Shown here piece by piece: positions 22,085 to 33,950 of a stretch of 64,000 nucleotides of DNA. Origin of the DNA: Pyrrhosoma nymphula. Taxonomy: Eukaryota > Arthropoda > Insecta > Odonata > Coenagrionidae. The notes under the pieces are model-generated. The model did not search any database, had not been told where the DNA came from, and saw only the letters and a program-made list of their open reading frames with translations. Within the stretch, counting starts at the first letter, position 1; every line of letters starts with the position of its first letter. The stretch lies in NCBI GenBank assembly GCA_963573305.1, contig OY754337.1, positions 48,869,164-48,933,163 on the forward strand, written 5' to 3'. Both the position numbers and the translations under genes were made by a program.

Positions 22085-22242
22085 GTGCAAATACTCTATT
22101 GTGTGGTATTTGGACACAACAGCCATGCGAAGTAACACATGAGGGAAAAGAGTTTTTATAGATATCCCAATGATACCCACATCTGCACAGACAAAGAGGG
22201 TGCAGGTTTGCCGGAGTCAAGACAACTTTAATGCTGAAAATG
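22085..22242 (+). pseudogene. THAP-domain relic, perhaps from a P-type transposase
   Basis: One frame reads LYCVVFGHNSHA, a stop, then REKSFYRYPNDTHI. A shifted frame continues TKRVQVCRSQDNFNAEN up to a GTAAGAGG donor at 22243. This order (C-x-V-x-G...S...F-x-R-x-P...V...R-x-D-x-F-N...) is that of the zinc-binding THAP DNA-binding domain found in P-element transposases and in host THAP proteins. The second cysteine position is a histidine here, and the C-terminal C-x2-H would lie in a following exon that was not found. Broken by a stop and a frameshift. Confidence 0.5.
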
Positions 22243-23077
22243 GTAAGAGGTAACTTTCATTAGTAAATAAACTGTTGCTACGGTTATTTCCACTGTAAAC
22301 AAGATTGTCCCCTAACTATACATTTCCTAATAATAACCGATCAAATATGTTGTATTTCAGTGCTTAAGAATACTAATATGTACTAGATTCCATTTTTTAG
22401 TCGCTAAAAATCTAAATTATTTGACCTTTAACTTGAATACACTATTTCTATGCTAATTCTCGAGTCGTCTGCTGCTCGTGTCATCCGAAAGACGTCATGC
22501 GAAGAACTGAATCATTTTAGTCACGGGAACGTCCCACCTCGTATTAGTAGTTTCATGGTATGTAAGTTATCGATGAAGGAACTGGTTAACTTCAATTCTG
22601 ATATCGAAAAAATATTTTACCGGCTAAAAATATTTTATTATAATAGCCGGCCTAAATGTCTGGTTAAGCATTTTCTCGTTTTAAAATCTCCTTAGGTAAC
22701 AATCACCCATCGATAACGTCCACAGATACAAACCGATAATGTGCATGTATGTACTACATAAAACGTGAAGACTCAACTTACCTCTCTTAATTGTACGGGC
22801 TAAGTAGTTTTACAGTTAAATTCAACTAATCAATACAACACCTAGCCAACGGAATTCTATTCCCAGCTAAATATTTTCTCGATATGATTACCAAAATTTA
22901 TACCTTCTCCTATCAGTTACGGCGTCGTTGGATAACCGAGTCAGATGTGCTATACTAAAAAGACCCAAAATCTCAGCTAAAATAATTACAACAGTTAAAA
23001 TGGAGTTGTGGAAGAGGTTATAAAACTCACGGAGAAACTGAAAAAAAGTTTGTGGATAATACTTTTATGATTTTGCT
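22243..23077. other. Possible downstream part of the THAP relic; otherwise nothing
   Basis: Follows the GTAAGAGG donor. An 81-codon frame at 22450-22695 (plus) was not matched to any transposase motif. Confidence 0.35.
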
Positions 23078-23128
23078 AACACGACCCGGGTTTCGACACT
23101 TAAGTGTCATCTTCAAATCAAGCACCAA
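23078..23128. repeat. Half palindrome with hairpin-GAAAC core
   Basis: On the minus strand: TTGAAGA, T, the perfect 14-base palindrome GACACTTAAGTGTC, then GAAACCCGGGTCGT. It is related to one arm of the 25494 palindrome. No second arm was found nearby. Confidence 0.65.
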
Positions 23129-25493
23129 ACCAAGCCTGAAACTGTTCCCTCTGTTGGAAAATTCAGTTCAAACACTCACTCATGAGATTATAATGAGGTC
23201 TAACCTCACTTACCAAAACAACATTCACGTTTATAACGAAATGAGTTGTTGTCATGAAAATGTGTTACTTTCTCTTGTCATGACCGACAAAGAGGTAGAA
23301 AAAACAACATAGTTAATGACATAATTCATGAGATTGCCCACCGGTGGTCAGTCAAAAAAACTCTAATAAACATTTACTTGAAACCTTGCGGGTTTCATGA
23401 AACTAATAAGGCTAACCGAATATTTATACAAAATAAGTCACTTCGAAAATCCACTGACAGCAATTTATTAGCCCCAACAGTGGTTTCAGCTGTTATTTTT
23501 ACTGTGGTTCTCGGTATTCTATTTACTGTCGCCGAACTGCTGAAACAGCGGTCCTGAGTAATTAAATTACTTACGGAGCATAGCAATGATTTAATTCATT
23601 GCATTTATAATAGAACTATACCGTGATCTAGGTATGCCTGTCAGTCTGAAAAGCTGCTAAGAGTACTGCGATCTGGAATTCAATTTCATTGAAAGTGAAT
23701 TTCTTGTTTACATTTTTATTAGTATATATTATTTAAATAATAGAACCAAACCCATAAAATTGTATCACACTATATTTATATTGTTTATTCGAACGGTTTG
23801 AGTCTATGCTTTTAAATATATAGATTAGTAAATATTCTCTAATATATGTGATGGATATTTATCTTGGTTACAACGTTGATATGAACAACATATTGATAAT
23901 TAATGAAGAAATAGTCAATGCATATATTGCTAGCAATAATAATGCTAATTAAAGGCAATTCGAGAAAATCTTAACCTTGATTTTCATTTAAATATATAGA
24001 CAGGAAGCTTTTAATAGAGGAATCATTAGATACATTCATTTTTTCCTATTTAGATTCTATGTACCCCGTCATACACCAATTTTGCAGCGGAGGACGTAGT
24101 ATTTGACGGGTTATTGCTAGTATATGATATAATTAGTATTGAATGGGGGGTTCGCGTTCGTTCATAGACAGCCGACTCGCAAATGACATATAGAAAACCG
24201 GAAGGTACGTTACCGCGACCAATCGTTTCGTAAAAAAAAGCACCTACATAAACGCGGCACTTAGTGAGTGTGATAAATCATACTAGATAACTCGATACTT
24301 GCTATTTCATAAACGCAAATTTAAGCCTCTTAATACGCGTGGAAGTTGACCTCTAACAAAGTGACGAGCGTAGAGATATACCTATTTTTTCCAAAAAATT
24401 GAATGGCGGAAATAAACAATGTATGCGGCATTTTGAAAATCGTCTAATTTATACGCATCAATCCATATTTACTACATCTTAGTCGTCGTCCTCCACAGGA
24501 ACCCGTAGCACTTATAACTTTAAATAATTTATAATTGAATAAATCGCATTAAGTATGAGAGTATTTTTATTAATAATTTTTCAATGCTTGGAAAGTCATG
24601 AGTCTGTTATTTATAACATCTATCTCTTATCGCATTACATCTCTAATCTTATTTACCATATATATCTAATCTCATCGCTTTCCTCAAGTTCTATTAGCAT
24701 TCAAGGAAATTGTATATTTATATAAGTAGCATAAAATATACGCATTTATCTGATAAGTGTAGTAAGTCTCGGAGATAATATATTTCTGGTTACATAGCAC
24801 AGGAACAATCGCAATTCAATAAGTAACCACTAATAACAACAAAAATTCCAGGTAAAAATAAGTACTTACATTGATAAAAATAAGTCCTCCTTAAGCACAT
24901 TAATTTTCAGTTTACATTTTTAGTCCCCGATTTAAGTCATAAGATCAGGATTTTACTGGACGCGGTACGATTTTTTCGTGGAGCCGAAATACTGCTTGGA
25001 GGCGAAACAGATCCCAGTCTATTTACCATGCAAGCGCGAACCGTGGTCGCTATAATGCCTCTTGTGTACTGCCACTATCAGCCCTGGCTGCCATTGAGGT
25101 CAGTACTTATACATCGTTACAATATACTTCTTGCAATTGACTTATTTGGTGACTAAAATAGTATATTCATATATGTAGAGTTTCTTTTAGTCTCGCTATG
25201 ACAACGGACGTACCGGTTTGAAAGCTCGCGAAGTGTGTGTTTTGTCTCTTTATTTGCGTGTCTGTCGGCTCTTCTCCTGTCAACTTCTTGTGTTCATCAC
25301 CGAATGGCTGTCTCCAACCTCTTATTTATATTTACACGTATTTATTTTTTCATCATATAATTCTTTCCAATCACATTTTTTCCACTCCTCAGATTGCATT
25401 GTTCATATTAATCTTCAAAATAATGTTTGAAAAACATAGGTATTAATAAACAAAGGAAAAGGTTATAGGCTTTATCTTGTGGAATTTATCTAT
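23129..25493. other. AT-rich, nothing recognised
   Basis: No coding or repeat ends identified over 2.3 kb. Confidence 0.5.
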
Positions 25494-25662
25494 TACGGAA
25501 GAATTTAATAACTTTGTTAACTCCACTAATTATTTATTAGCACGACCGGGGTTTCAACACTCGGTTTCATCTTCAGGTGACAAAGATGGCACCAAGTGTT
25601 GAAACCCGGGTCGTGGTAATAAATAATTAGTGGAGTTAACAAAGTAATTAAATTCTTCCGTA
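25494..25662. repeat. Foldback palindrome (169 bp)
   Basis: Arms of about 68 bp, TACGGAAGAATTTAATAACT...CACGACCGGGGTTTCAACACT and inverse, are nearly perfect around a short centre. The minus strand has CTGAAGA (25576-25570) and then a degenerate stem before GAAACC. Confidence 0.9.
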
Positions 25663-26289
25663 TTGGGTATTAATAATTATTTTGGGTCTTTGTAAGGACC
25701 TAAAAATCAAACCTAGACGATATTAAATGCTGAAATATGATAGGATGGACTCATACGCGAGTGAGGGATTAAGCGAGCCCTTGTTGGAGGAAGGTACCAT
25801 TGATCGGAGGGCGGTTGGTTATCAGACGAGGGCAGGGAACGTAGTAAACACGGCGGGTGGCACACACAAAGAGGCAAGAGAGAAGAAAAGAGCTCCCGTT
25901 TGTCGACAGGATTTAGAGAGCAATCGACCCTTTCTTTTCCAGGGTCCCTGGCACACGCTGCCTGAAAACCCTTTAAACTACCCTCCTCTCAGTGCCGCAA
26001 ACGTTTCCACTGTTAGAATTTTGATGAGCGCCGCCGGTAAGAGTGAGGGGAATGGTGGTGAATGGTCGGGATGGGTGAGTGGCAGGATGTGTTGTTACAC
26101 CCTTACTGCCTGGTGTACACGTATACCTAAGTACTTCCCAGGGAGCCACCCCAAGGGTGTTTGGCACGCGATGCTATGATACCAGTCGCAATAGAGTGGA
26201 GTAATAGGTGAAGGGAAAGTAATGGGAGAAAAAGTTCAGGGGATTTTTTTACGTGGAATATGGCTGTGTATAAGTGGTGAGATTTTCTA
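25663..26289. other. No gene recognised
   Basis: A 150-codon frame at 25727-26179 (plus) has no recognisable domain, and the minus strand is partly open too. Somewhat GC-rich. Confidence 0.4.
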
Positions 26290-26580
26290 GGACAAGGAAT
26301 TAGATGGAGTAGGAGAGTAGGATGGAGAAAATGCGGTGGACGGAAAGAAAGATGAAAGAGTAAGTAAGGAGAGGAAACGTCTAGAGGAGATTAGGAGAAG
26401 GCAAAGTAGTTAGTTGGAAGAGGTAATAAGTGACAAAGGGTTGCTTTAGGCCGTGTTTAAAGGGAAGGTTTTGAGTAAGGGGGGAGGGGATGAAAGAGAT
26501 TAGGCTTTATGGAGGGGATGAAGAAGGGTGGAGCGTATGGTGAGATGAAGAAAGAAATAGTAATGGTAGATTGGACCCTG
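26290..26580 (+). mobile_element. RTE-like LINE fragment
   Basis: Reads RMEKMRWTERKMKE, then ERKRLEEIRRRQ and EEVISDKGLL, the same segment as at 34085-34540, with stops and frame changes. The region is strongly purine-rich. Confidence 0.55.
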
Positions 26581-27085
26581 TACATGTAAAAATACAGAGG
26601 ATATTTACTCATTTCAATTTAAACCTACCTTATATTTTCTTAATATTAAGGATAGGGCTGTGAACCAGTACCTTTGCTATTATTGTGCGTCAACAGCACA
26701 CACAGCCATGCAGTGCGTCAGCCATGTTATTATGCACCGAATGCAAATATCACTGAAAACACATTAACTCTACACCAATTTAAAGACAAAAATTTGATTT
26801 AAATGCAAAATAGATTTTTATTCCAAACGTTGGCTGCATGAAGTTCTGAAGTGGCTTGAAGGAAGAGAATTTCGGAGAAAATCGGCTGCGGGTGAATTTC
26901 GCTAATTATTTATGCTTAAATTTGAGCCGTTGATGATTGCTAATGTGTGAGAAATATGGAAAATGACATGAAAAATTGTATGTAGTGACTCATAAATAGT
27001 GATCATACAAATGTTCAACGTCCAGGCTGAGAAAAAAATGTATTTTTAGAATTTTGGCCAGCTTTTTTTCGATTTAAGTCTTTTC

Positions 27086-27300
27086 TGCGGCGTCGGCATT
27101 AGCCTATTCTTAACGAAAGGCGCCAAAGGGACTACAATTTAACGTCCCATCTGGCAGATGGAGTACTGTATTTGCAGTGCTTTCCGCATATAACTCTTAT
27201 GGAGGAGGGGATTCCGCTGAAAAATATCCGTCACTGCCGGGATTCAAACTCCGGCCCTCGAGAATAGACGTGAGTACACTCATCACTAACGCCAACTCGA
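27086..27300 (-). mobile_element. tRNA-derived SINE
   Basis: On the minus strand a box A-like GTTGGCGTTAGTGATGAGTG (near 27292) and a box B-like GGAGTTTGAATCCC (near 27249) are spaced as in a tRNA promoter. A body with GTCCCTTTGGCGCC and GGCTAATGCCGACGCC follows. Internal RNA polymerase III promoters are the hallmark of such SINEs. Confidence 0.75.
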
Positions 27301-27355
27301 AATCTGTATTTCAATAGGGTAGAGGCACACATGTGGAGGAAACAGATATAACGGT

Positions 27356-27531
27356 TTCTCAAAATTCTCTCGGGTTTCCCACAGGGTCAGAGGGTCCATA
27401 ATGGTCGACGCTTCGGCACTCGACTCGAGCATCGTCCTCAAGAACGAGGAGGATGATGCTCGAGTCGAGTGCCGAAACGTCGGCATTCATGGACCCTCTG
27501 GCCTGGTGGGAAACCCAAGAGAATTTTGAAA
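27356..27531. repeat. Foldback palindrome (176 bp)
   Basis: Arms of about 80 bp surround a 9-bp centre (AAGAACGAG). The left arm includes CTCGGGTTTCCCACAGGGTC and CACTCGACTCGAGCATCGTC; the right arm is its near-perfect inverse. The plus strand reads GATGATGCTCGAGTCGAGTG and then CCGAAACG. Confidence 0.95.
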
Positions 27532-30091
27532 AGCTCACATGCCGGGAAAACACTAGATCCCACAACAGATTAGGGGTTTGGCAAAATCATTGGGATTACG
27601 AAAAATGTGTAGAGAGCACAATAACTTCAGTGAAATACGCCTGTCAAAAATTGTAAAGGAAAGCTGGATCGTTTTAAAAGTTTCGTCCAAGACTTTCACG
27701 GCCGTAATCATACGTCTAGGGAAAGTTTAAGAAAGTTCGACTGGCTATTACGCTAAACCTGTATTCATAGCGTCGTTTTAGCGCTGACCGACCTTGTCCC
27801 CGTACCTGTAGTTCAGAGAAAGTTACACCTATGTAATTATGGTTTAACTTTGAGTTTCAGGTCATCAAGTTGACATTTTCTCGTCATGTTTTATGATCTG
27901 GTGATTGTCGAGGGTGTTCTGAAATTTATCGTGAGTGATACCCTTCTGTATTCTCCAGCTAGTTTAAGTGTAGTATTTTTACACTATGTAAAATGAGTCG
28001 AGAAACCTGAGTTTAAGATGCTCTATCTTCTAAATGAGGGTACGAAATTCAATGCAATAAAATGCACTTGAAATATTGTTTACTTATGTACATAAAAATA
28101 TTTATTGATATAATTGTACTTTTACTAAAATTAAATGCGAAAAGCCACGGTTTTTGGCACGTGAAAACTGATTGCCCGTCTTTGAGCGCTTCGTATTCTG
28201 CTATTCTTGGAATTTACTACTCATTAACTTGCAATTTTAAAGTAAGGAATACAGATGTATTCATGAACTTTATCTGATAATCAATTTTAAGTGTTATAAA
28301 ATTGCATACTTTGCTGAAAAAAGTCTAAAACTTGAATGGTTCCGTTGTATGCTCCAAAATACCATAGTTACGGATATTTATACGAAAATAGTCAAATACC
28401 ACCAACTATGTCAATATTGATTTTTATATATGTTAACATTTCGTGTTCCGTACAGCTCATTCAGTGTGATGCCCGGTCCAATTTCAGTAAGCAAGCAACA
28501 GTGTGAACCCCCTAGAAGAATGTAATGTGGGAAGCGCCCTTACAAGATTCCAAACCAGTAAAAAATTCCTAGAAACACCATTGTTACTTGAGGAATAGCG
28601 GTGTTGCCAAGCTTTCCACCCTCACGCAGTAGGTAAGACTCAGGCAGCGTCCGTCCCCGAGGATATCGCCCTCGACTCGATCTATGAATACCGACGCTTA
28701 GTTCCGTTCTACACCCAACTTAGACCGAACTAAAATAAAACCTCGTAACCCCAGGTTCAACTTAAAATTCATGAATACCATTTGGAGTACCAATATCCAA
28801 TTTGGAGTACGTTAAATAGAGTACGATTTTCAGTTCTGAAATAAGTGTTGGGTAAAACGGTCTTAGGTTCCAGCCCCTCTATTCGAGGTTGCAAATACTT
28901 GCATCGCACTGAAGATGGTGCCTTAGCTGGAGCAGAGGGACATACTATATCCCTTTCAATCTAAAAGGAAAAGGGAAAATGGGGCGTATTTCAATGGGTA
29001 CTTACACATGCGGAGGAAAAATTGGGGGGTTTTGGCGAAACCATGGGAAAAGCCCGAAGCACAAGACCCAAATGCAATAGGCTTTACACGTTCATCATGC
29101 CCTCCAAAAGGGCTATGCGGTAGTAAACAGCAAGGGTTATTATTCCAGGATACGCGCAACTGGTGAGAAACCATAGTCCCCTGTCCAGGGTACTCACCCT
29201 TCTCATCCCTTTTAGAAAGGAACGCTAGCTCAAAGGCATCGATGAATTTTGGAACAAGAGGACTCATGCATTTGCGAAGTTTACGGCACAACTTACATCT
29301 GCTGAGAGCGGAGCGTGTTATCTTTTACTCATGGAATTTATGCCCGTAGCTATTTCCATAGCTATTTTTTATCAAGTTATTTTGTTTAAAGTCACATTCA
29401 TTGCTGAGAGTGACTCTTAAGTTATAGATATGAAGCACGTTTTTAGATCTACTACTTTAGCCGTTTTCGAGATAATACATCTACATTCTATATTATTTCC
29501 TTCAAAGTGAAGCTACCGGTCTGCCAAAATAAAGCGCGGAGCAGTAAAGACAGCATAAGCTTCCATGCTCAAAACGGGATCAATATTTTTTGCTCAATGA
29601 CATTATTTGGCATTCCAGCACAAGATTGTGCTTCAAAACTTGCGTTCCTGCTCCTTCAGTGAAAGACAAAGCGTAGCGTGTTCACAGATATCCCTTTTTT
29701 GGTCATTTCATATACATCAATCCATTTAGTGGTTTCAAAATCGTCGACTGATTTCTTTATCGCTGTTAGTCAACAACATTTAATCAGTAAACTTAATCGA
29801 AAATGCTCATTACGAATTCATTTCAACACACAGCTGGAGTGGTGCAAGAAGGATTTTGTTAATTAAAAGAATTTAAATTTATAAAGCACATTTGAAGTTA
29901 TGTAATTATTTTATTTAATGCAAATAAAAGTTGACGAAATAAATTGCTAATTTCTCTAGTCTAAATACTACCCTATGAGCCGCCGCAGAGGCAGGGCGTG
30001 TTAGGACACGAGCCATGGAAAGGGAAGGGGTAAAGTAGGGAAAAGGAACTGGGAGAGGACAGAGGTGAATTGTGTGTTAACGAAGTGTATT
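27532..30091. other. No gene recognised
   Basis: A 111-codon frame at 28956-29291 (minus) matches nothing known. TTCATAGCG at 27765 and TATGAATACC at 28683 may be old MITE ends. Confidence 0.4.
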
Positions 30092-30536
30092 AAGGTAGTT
30101 TTGCGCAAAAAATCACTTCTACTAGAATGTGATGAATTTGGCCTAATTTTAAAGAAAAAACTCCCATTTTTTTTAAAGATATCAAAATATTAATCTATTA
30201 CCGAACTACTCTTAGAACAATTTGCCTGAAAATAGAAGCTGTTTTACATGGGATAGATTACGGCAGTACGCTCCAGAGGGAGAATATTGAAAAAATTGTG
30301 AATTTATAACACCTATACTTTTTCAAAAAACTAACGGTATGTAGTTTGAATGTTTTCTCAACTATTTATAAAAATTAATCTATTACTCACCGCAGTAAGG
30401 ATTACAGAATTGAAAAAATACCTGCCATTAATGTTACGATATTTACTTAATACTTCTTACAGATGCTGAAATTAAAAAATAAAATTGGAATATGGTCACA
30501 TTTAAGACTAGGGAAATATATCGCTCAAGCTACCTC
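30092..30536. mobile_element. TIR element, copy 2 of the family at 12391
   Basis: Ends AAGGTAGTTTTGCGCAAAAA and, inverted, GAGGTAGCTTGAGCGATATA. The interior shares CTCCAGAGGGAGAATATTGA and long flanking similarity with copy 1. Copy 2 is about 100 bp shorter. It has no coding capacity. Confidence 0.7.
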
Positions 30537-30984
30537 AACACTTAAGAGTGAGTCTCACTTTTTTATAATCACTAATGGTGCGAGGAAAGGAGAAAAACTA
30601 CTCTACATCTACTCTACTTTTATCACAAAATTGCTGTAGGAACTCAAAGTAGACTGGTGTACGAAAACGCATCGATTTTTGTTGTAGGCATATCCATTGT
30701 TTACGTCCATCATTCTTAGTTATGCGGATAAGTTGGAAGTAATGTGTAAGCAGATAGTTGCCTAAGGAATATCGATACTCATCGAGAGATCCCTAAAATA
30801 GCTTCATAGGTGCCAACTTCTATACAGGCACTTGTATGATGCATCTCATTACGGAGTGCGATAGTGCGATACCACTTGGCACGAGAAAGACTCTATACAA
30901 GTGGAGACACAGTAAAAGTCCCAGACAACGAATTAATAAACTATCACTGTTTCAAGACATTTTATTGAACTGAACTCCCGAGCA

Positions 30985-31265
30985 AATTGAGGGCCTGAGA
31001 GTCAAAGTAATGCAAGTGACATCAGCACGAAAAACGATATAAGTGCATATTTTCTAAGTTTGTACCGTCGGGTACCACCAGGTAGCTACAGGAAAAGGAA
31101 TACAAGTGTTCGAAAGTATCATTGATGGAAAGTATGGTGCTGCGATCTAACCGCCGATCACTTAAGTTACTTCGCTTTTTTTCGTTTCTTACCGTGGTAA
31201 AGTGATACAGGTGACACTGGACGATGTTTGTCACTTGCATTACTTTGACTTTCAGGCCCTCAATT
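30985..31265. mobile_element. 281-bp MITE with 36-bp terminal inverted repeats
   Basis: AATTGAGGGCCTGAGAGTCA...CAAGTGAC at the left and its inverse at the right with one mismatch. The interior is non-coding. No clear target duplication outside the ends. Confidence 0.9.
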
Positions 31266-31319
31266 CTAAACTAATATCAATTTTAAACATGAAACTTTCC
31301 TATACAATGTACATTGAAA

Positions 31320-31690
31320 TGTTAGGAAAGGAAACAGGAGCTTTTGAAGCCTGACGTTGGAGGAGCATGCTAATGACCAAATGGACCAATAAAATAAGAA
31401 ATGAAGAAGTATACAGAGGAGTAGAAAAGGATAAAACCAAAAGGAACACTGCACAGAAAAGAAGAATCAGATGGATTGAGCACACCCTAAGGGAAAATGG
31501 GTTTTGTGAGGAATATAATCGGAGGAAAAGTGGAGGAAAAAGTCCCAGGAGGAAGGCCGAGAAATAAATACATAAACCAAATAAATAGGAAAGCACAAAA
31601 GATGAATGGAGTAAGAGAACAAGTATTAGATAGGTTAGGATGGAGGGCTGCAGTCAAACGATCCTAGGATTGAACGACCAATGAATGTCG
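31320..31690 (+). mobile_element. RTE-like LINE 3' end
   Basis: Reads GAFEA then RWRSMLMTKWTNKIRNEEVY, then RRIRWIEHTLRENGF and KSPRRKAEK (open at 31367-31567). The non-coding tail GGATGGAGGGCTGCAGTCAA and CCTAGGATTGAACGACCAAT ends near 31690. This is the longest continuous copy of the C-terminal tail in the window. Confidence 0.8.
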
Positions 31691-32982
31691 TTGAAAGTTT
31701 TTCATGTCGTATACGGTCTACAGCTTAAATCAAGATGTCAAATGCGGTATACCGGAAATTCGTTATTCTAGAATAGAATTCAATGTATTTTCACGCTGTA
31801 ACTGGAAATACGTTATAATAATATCGCATTTTTATGGAATTATTTGTCTGCGTTGTTGTATTTGTCATAGAAGCGAACAACAATATAATTGACCATGCCT
31901 ATACTGATAGCCACATTTTCGAAAGTTTCAAACGTACAATTGATAGAATGCAGGCATCGATAAAATTAAGCATTGTTAAGAAAATTTCTGGTACCTCTGA
32001 TGACTGGAATAATTGGCCTATAGATGACGAAGGTTTAAAAAATATAAAATGAAGATATATTTGAAGCATTTCTCCGAGCTTTGAAAGCAGTGTTACAGAA
32101 ACTAATAGTTATTCAGTTAAACAGATTTTAAATACTGAGGTTATGGAAATAATAATTATTAAACATTAAGATTGCATTATTACTGTAACCAAATACAAAC
32201 TTTCATTTAAAAAACATTATATTCAGTTGTCAGTTGAAATACTTATTGAATAAAGTCGGTTTAATATGAATAAAATGTATCCTTCATCAGTCTAAATATG
32301 GTAGATACTGAAGACGATTAGCAACCTGAAATTGCAATTGACACAAATTCCTGATAAAAATTAATTATTTGTGATATGGACTTGGAATATTACAATGATT
32401 TCATAGCGGTTATTGCTAGCATCTAAATGTCAACAAGCTTTGAAAATGTAATATTTACCGACCTAGCGTCAGAGTCACGCAGTGAATTTCAAAATTTTCA
32501 GGTTTACCGGTATCGGACTCCGGTCTAGGGGTCATGAAATAAATGTTTTAGGGAAGACGATATTGTGAAGCCTATAGTCGTGATTATTCAGCACACTTGA
32601 AGATTATTCGGAAAAATCTACTTCCCACTTATCGTTTAGCGTAGTCTGGCAAGTGAATGACAAGTTCCTACTCCCGTCCCTGATTGGATTATTAATGCTG
32701 TAATGACTAATCGATGACGCAGTGTACCAGCTGCCATAACAACTGATTGACACAGGATTAACTGCAAAGCAGACGAGCATAACTTTTAACGACCAATTAC
32801 GTAATGAGGAACTGTATGGCGTGTCATTGCTACTAAATTAAGAGCAAAGTAGATGAGCGTATTTAGATATTTCCTTGCCAGAAAGATGTAAAGGCAGAAA
32901 ATATATAAAAAAGCAGCGATAGACGTCTCATCAGTAATATCTACTCTTTTTTTCAGAAACTTTGGCCTTTCATATGCTAGAG

Positions 32983-33021
<39 letters not shown>

Positions 33022-33950
33022 AGTTTGCTGCATGTGTAGTCGAAAATGGCGAATACTAAAACTTGCTATTTTTAGCGATTCATAGCATTATAAAAACCAC
33101 GATGATATACTTTATGCTATACATACATGCAACCCGTTCCTTTCGGGTTGGGCATACTTCGATTTAAAGTGAATCAAAAGGTACATTTGCTTACCTGGTA
33201 AATTTTAATAAAATTATCTTTCCTCTACTCAAGAACAAAAAGAATGGGAACGATGCTAGTCATGAGCATTATTCCCTATATTACCTTTCCTTAAAGGAAC
33301 AGCCATTTTTCTCATCGTTGACAAACTGTTAATAATTCTAACTGGCTGGGATAAAACTTGCTAAGACCATGACAAATTGCGCTAAACATAGTTAAAACCA
33401 ATGCTGGCTTTGGCTTCTATGTGTGCAGGGTAGACTGGAGAAATTCGAGTCATTTTGCTACAGAAATATTCATAATTTTCAATAATAAAATGCTTTTTTA
33501 ACTTTTCGTTGCGTAAAAATAAAAAAAAACTCATAATTATCATTTTTTTACTGAAGAAAAAGTAGAATAATTACTATACGTGCACACTGACCCGATTTAC
33601 TTCGTGATACTGTCCCGAGGAAAACGGGTCACCGTTTCTGCTGATTAGCCAACAGGTTACACGACCCAACTTTTCATTAACTCATATAACTCTCTTGACA
33701 CCAGTTTTACAGACTTGGAATGGAATCGAATGATCAGTATTGCCACTTATTAATACCTACACTATTTGCGTATCCTCTTACATTAAACGTGTTAACACTT
33801 TCTGCCTTTTTCCAGCTTACATAGTGATGAATTAACGGAATGGAGCAAGCAAAATGAAGACTAAAGATGAAGTGACAAGGGGAAGGAAAAAGGTTAGATT
33901 GAAGGGCTGAATGAAAAGATAGTCTCACCAAGAAGAAAAAAATAATGACG
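31691..33950. other. AT-rich, nothing except an (AT)n tract
   Basis: No coding signal. A small inverted motif AACCCGTTCCTTTCGGGTT occurs at about 33128. Confidence 0.5.
32983..33018. repeat. (AT)n microsatellite
   Basis: About 18 uninterrupted AT dinucleotides. Confidence 0.98.

Noticed and set aside
25727..26179. 150-codon open frame as a host gene
   Set aside because: No domain, no splice context, opposite strand partly open, and composition changes mid-frame.
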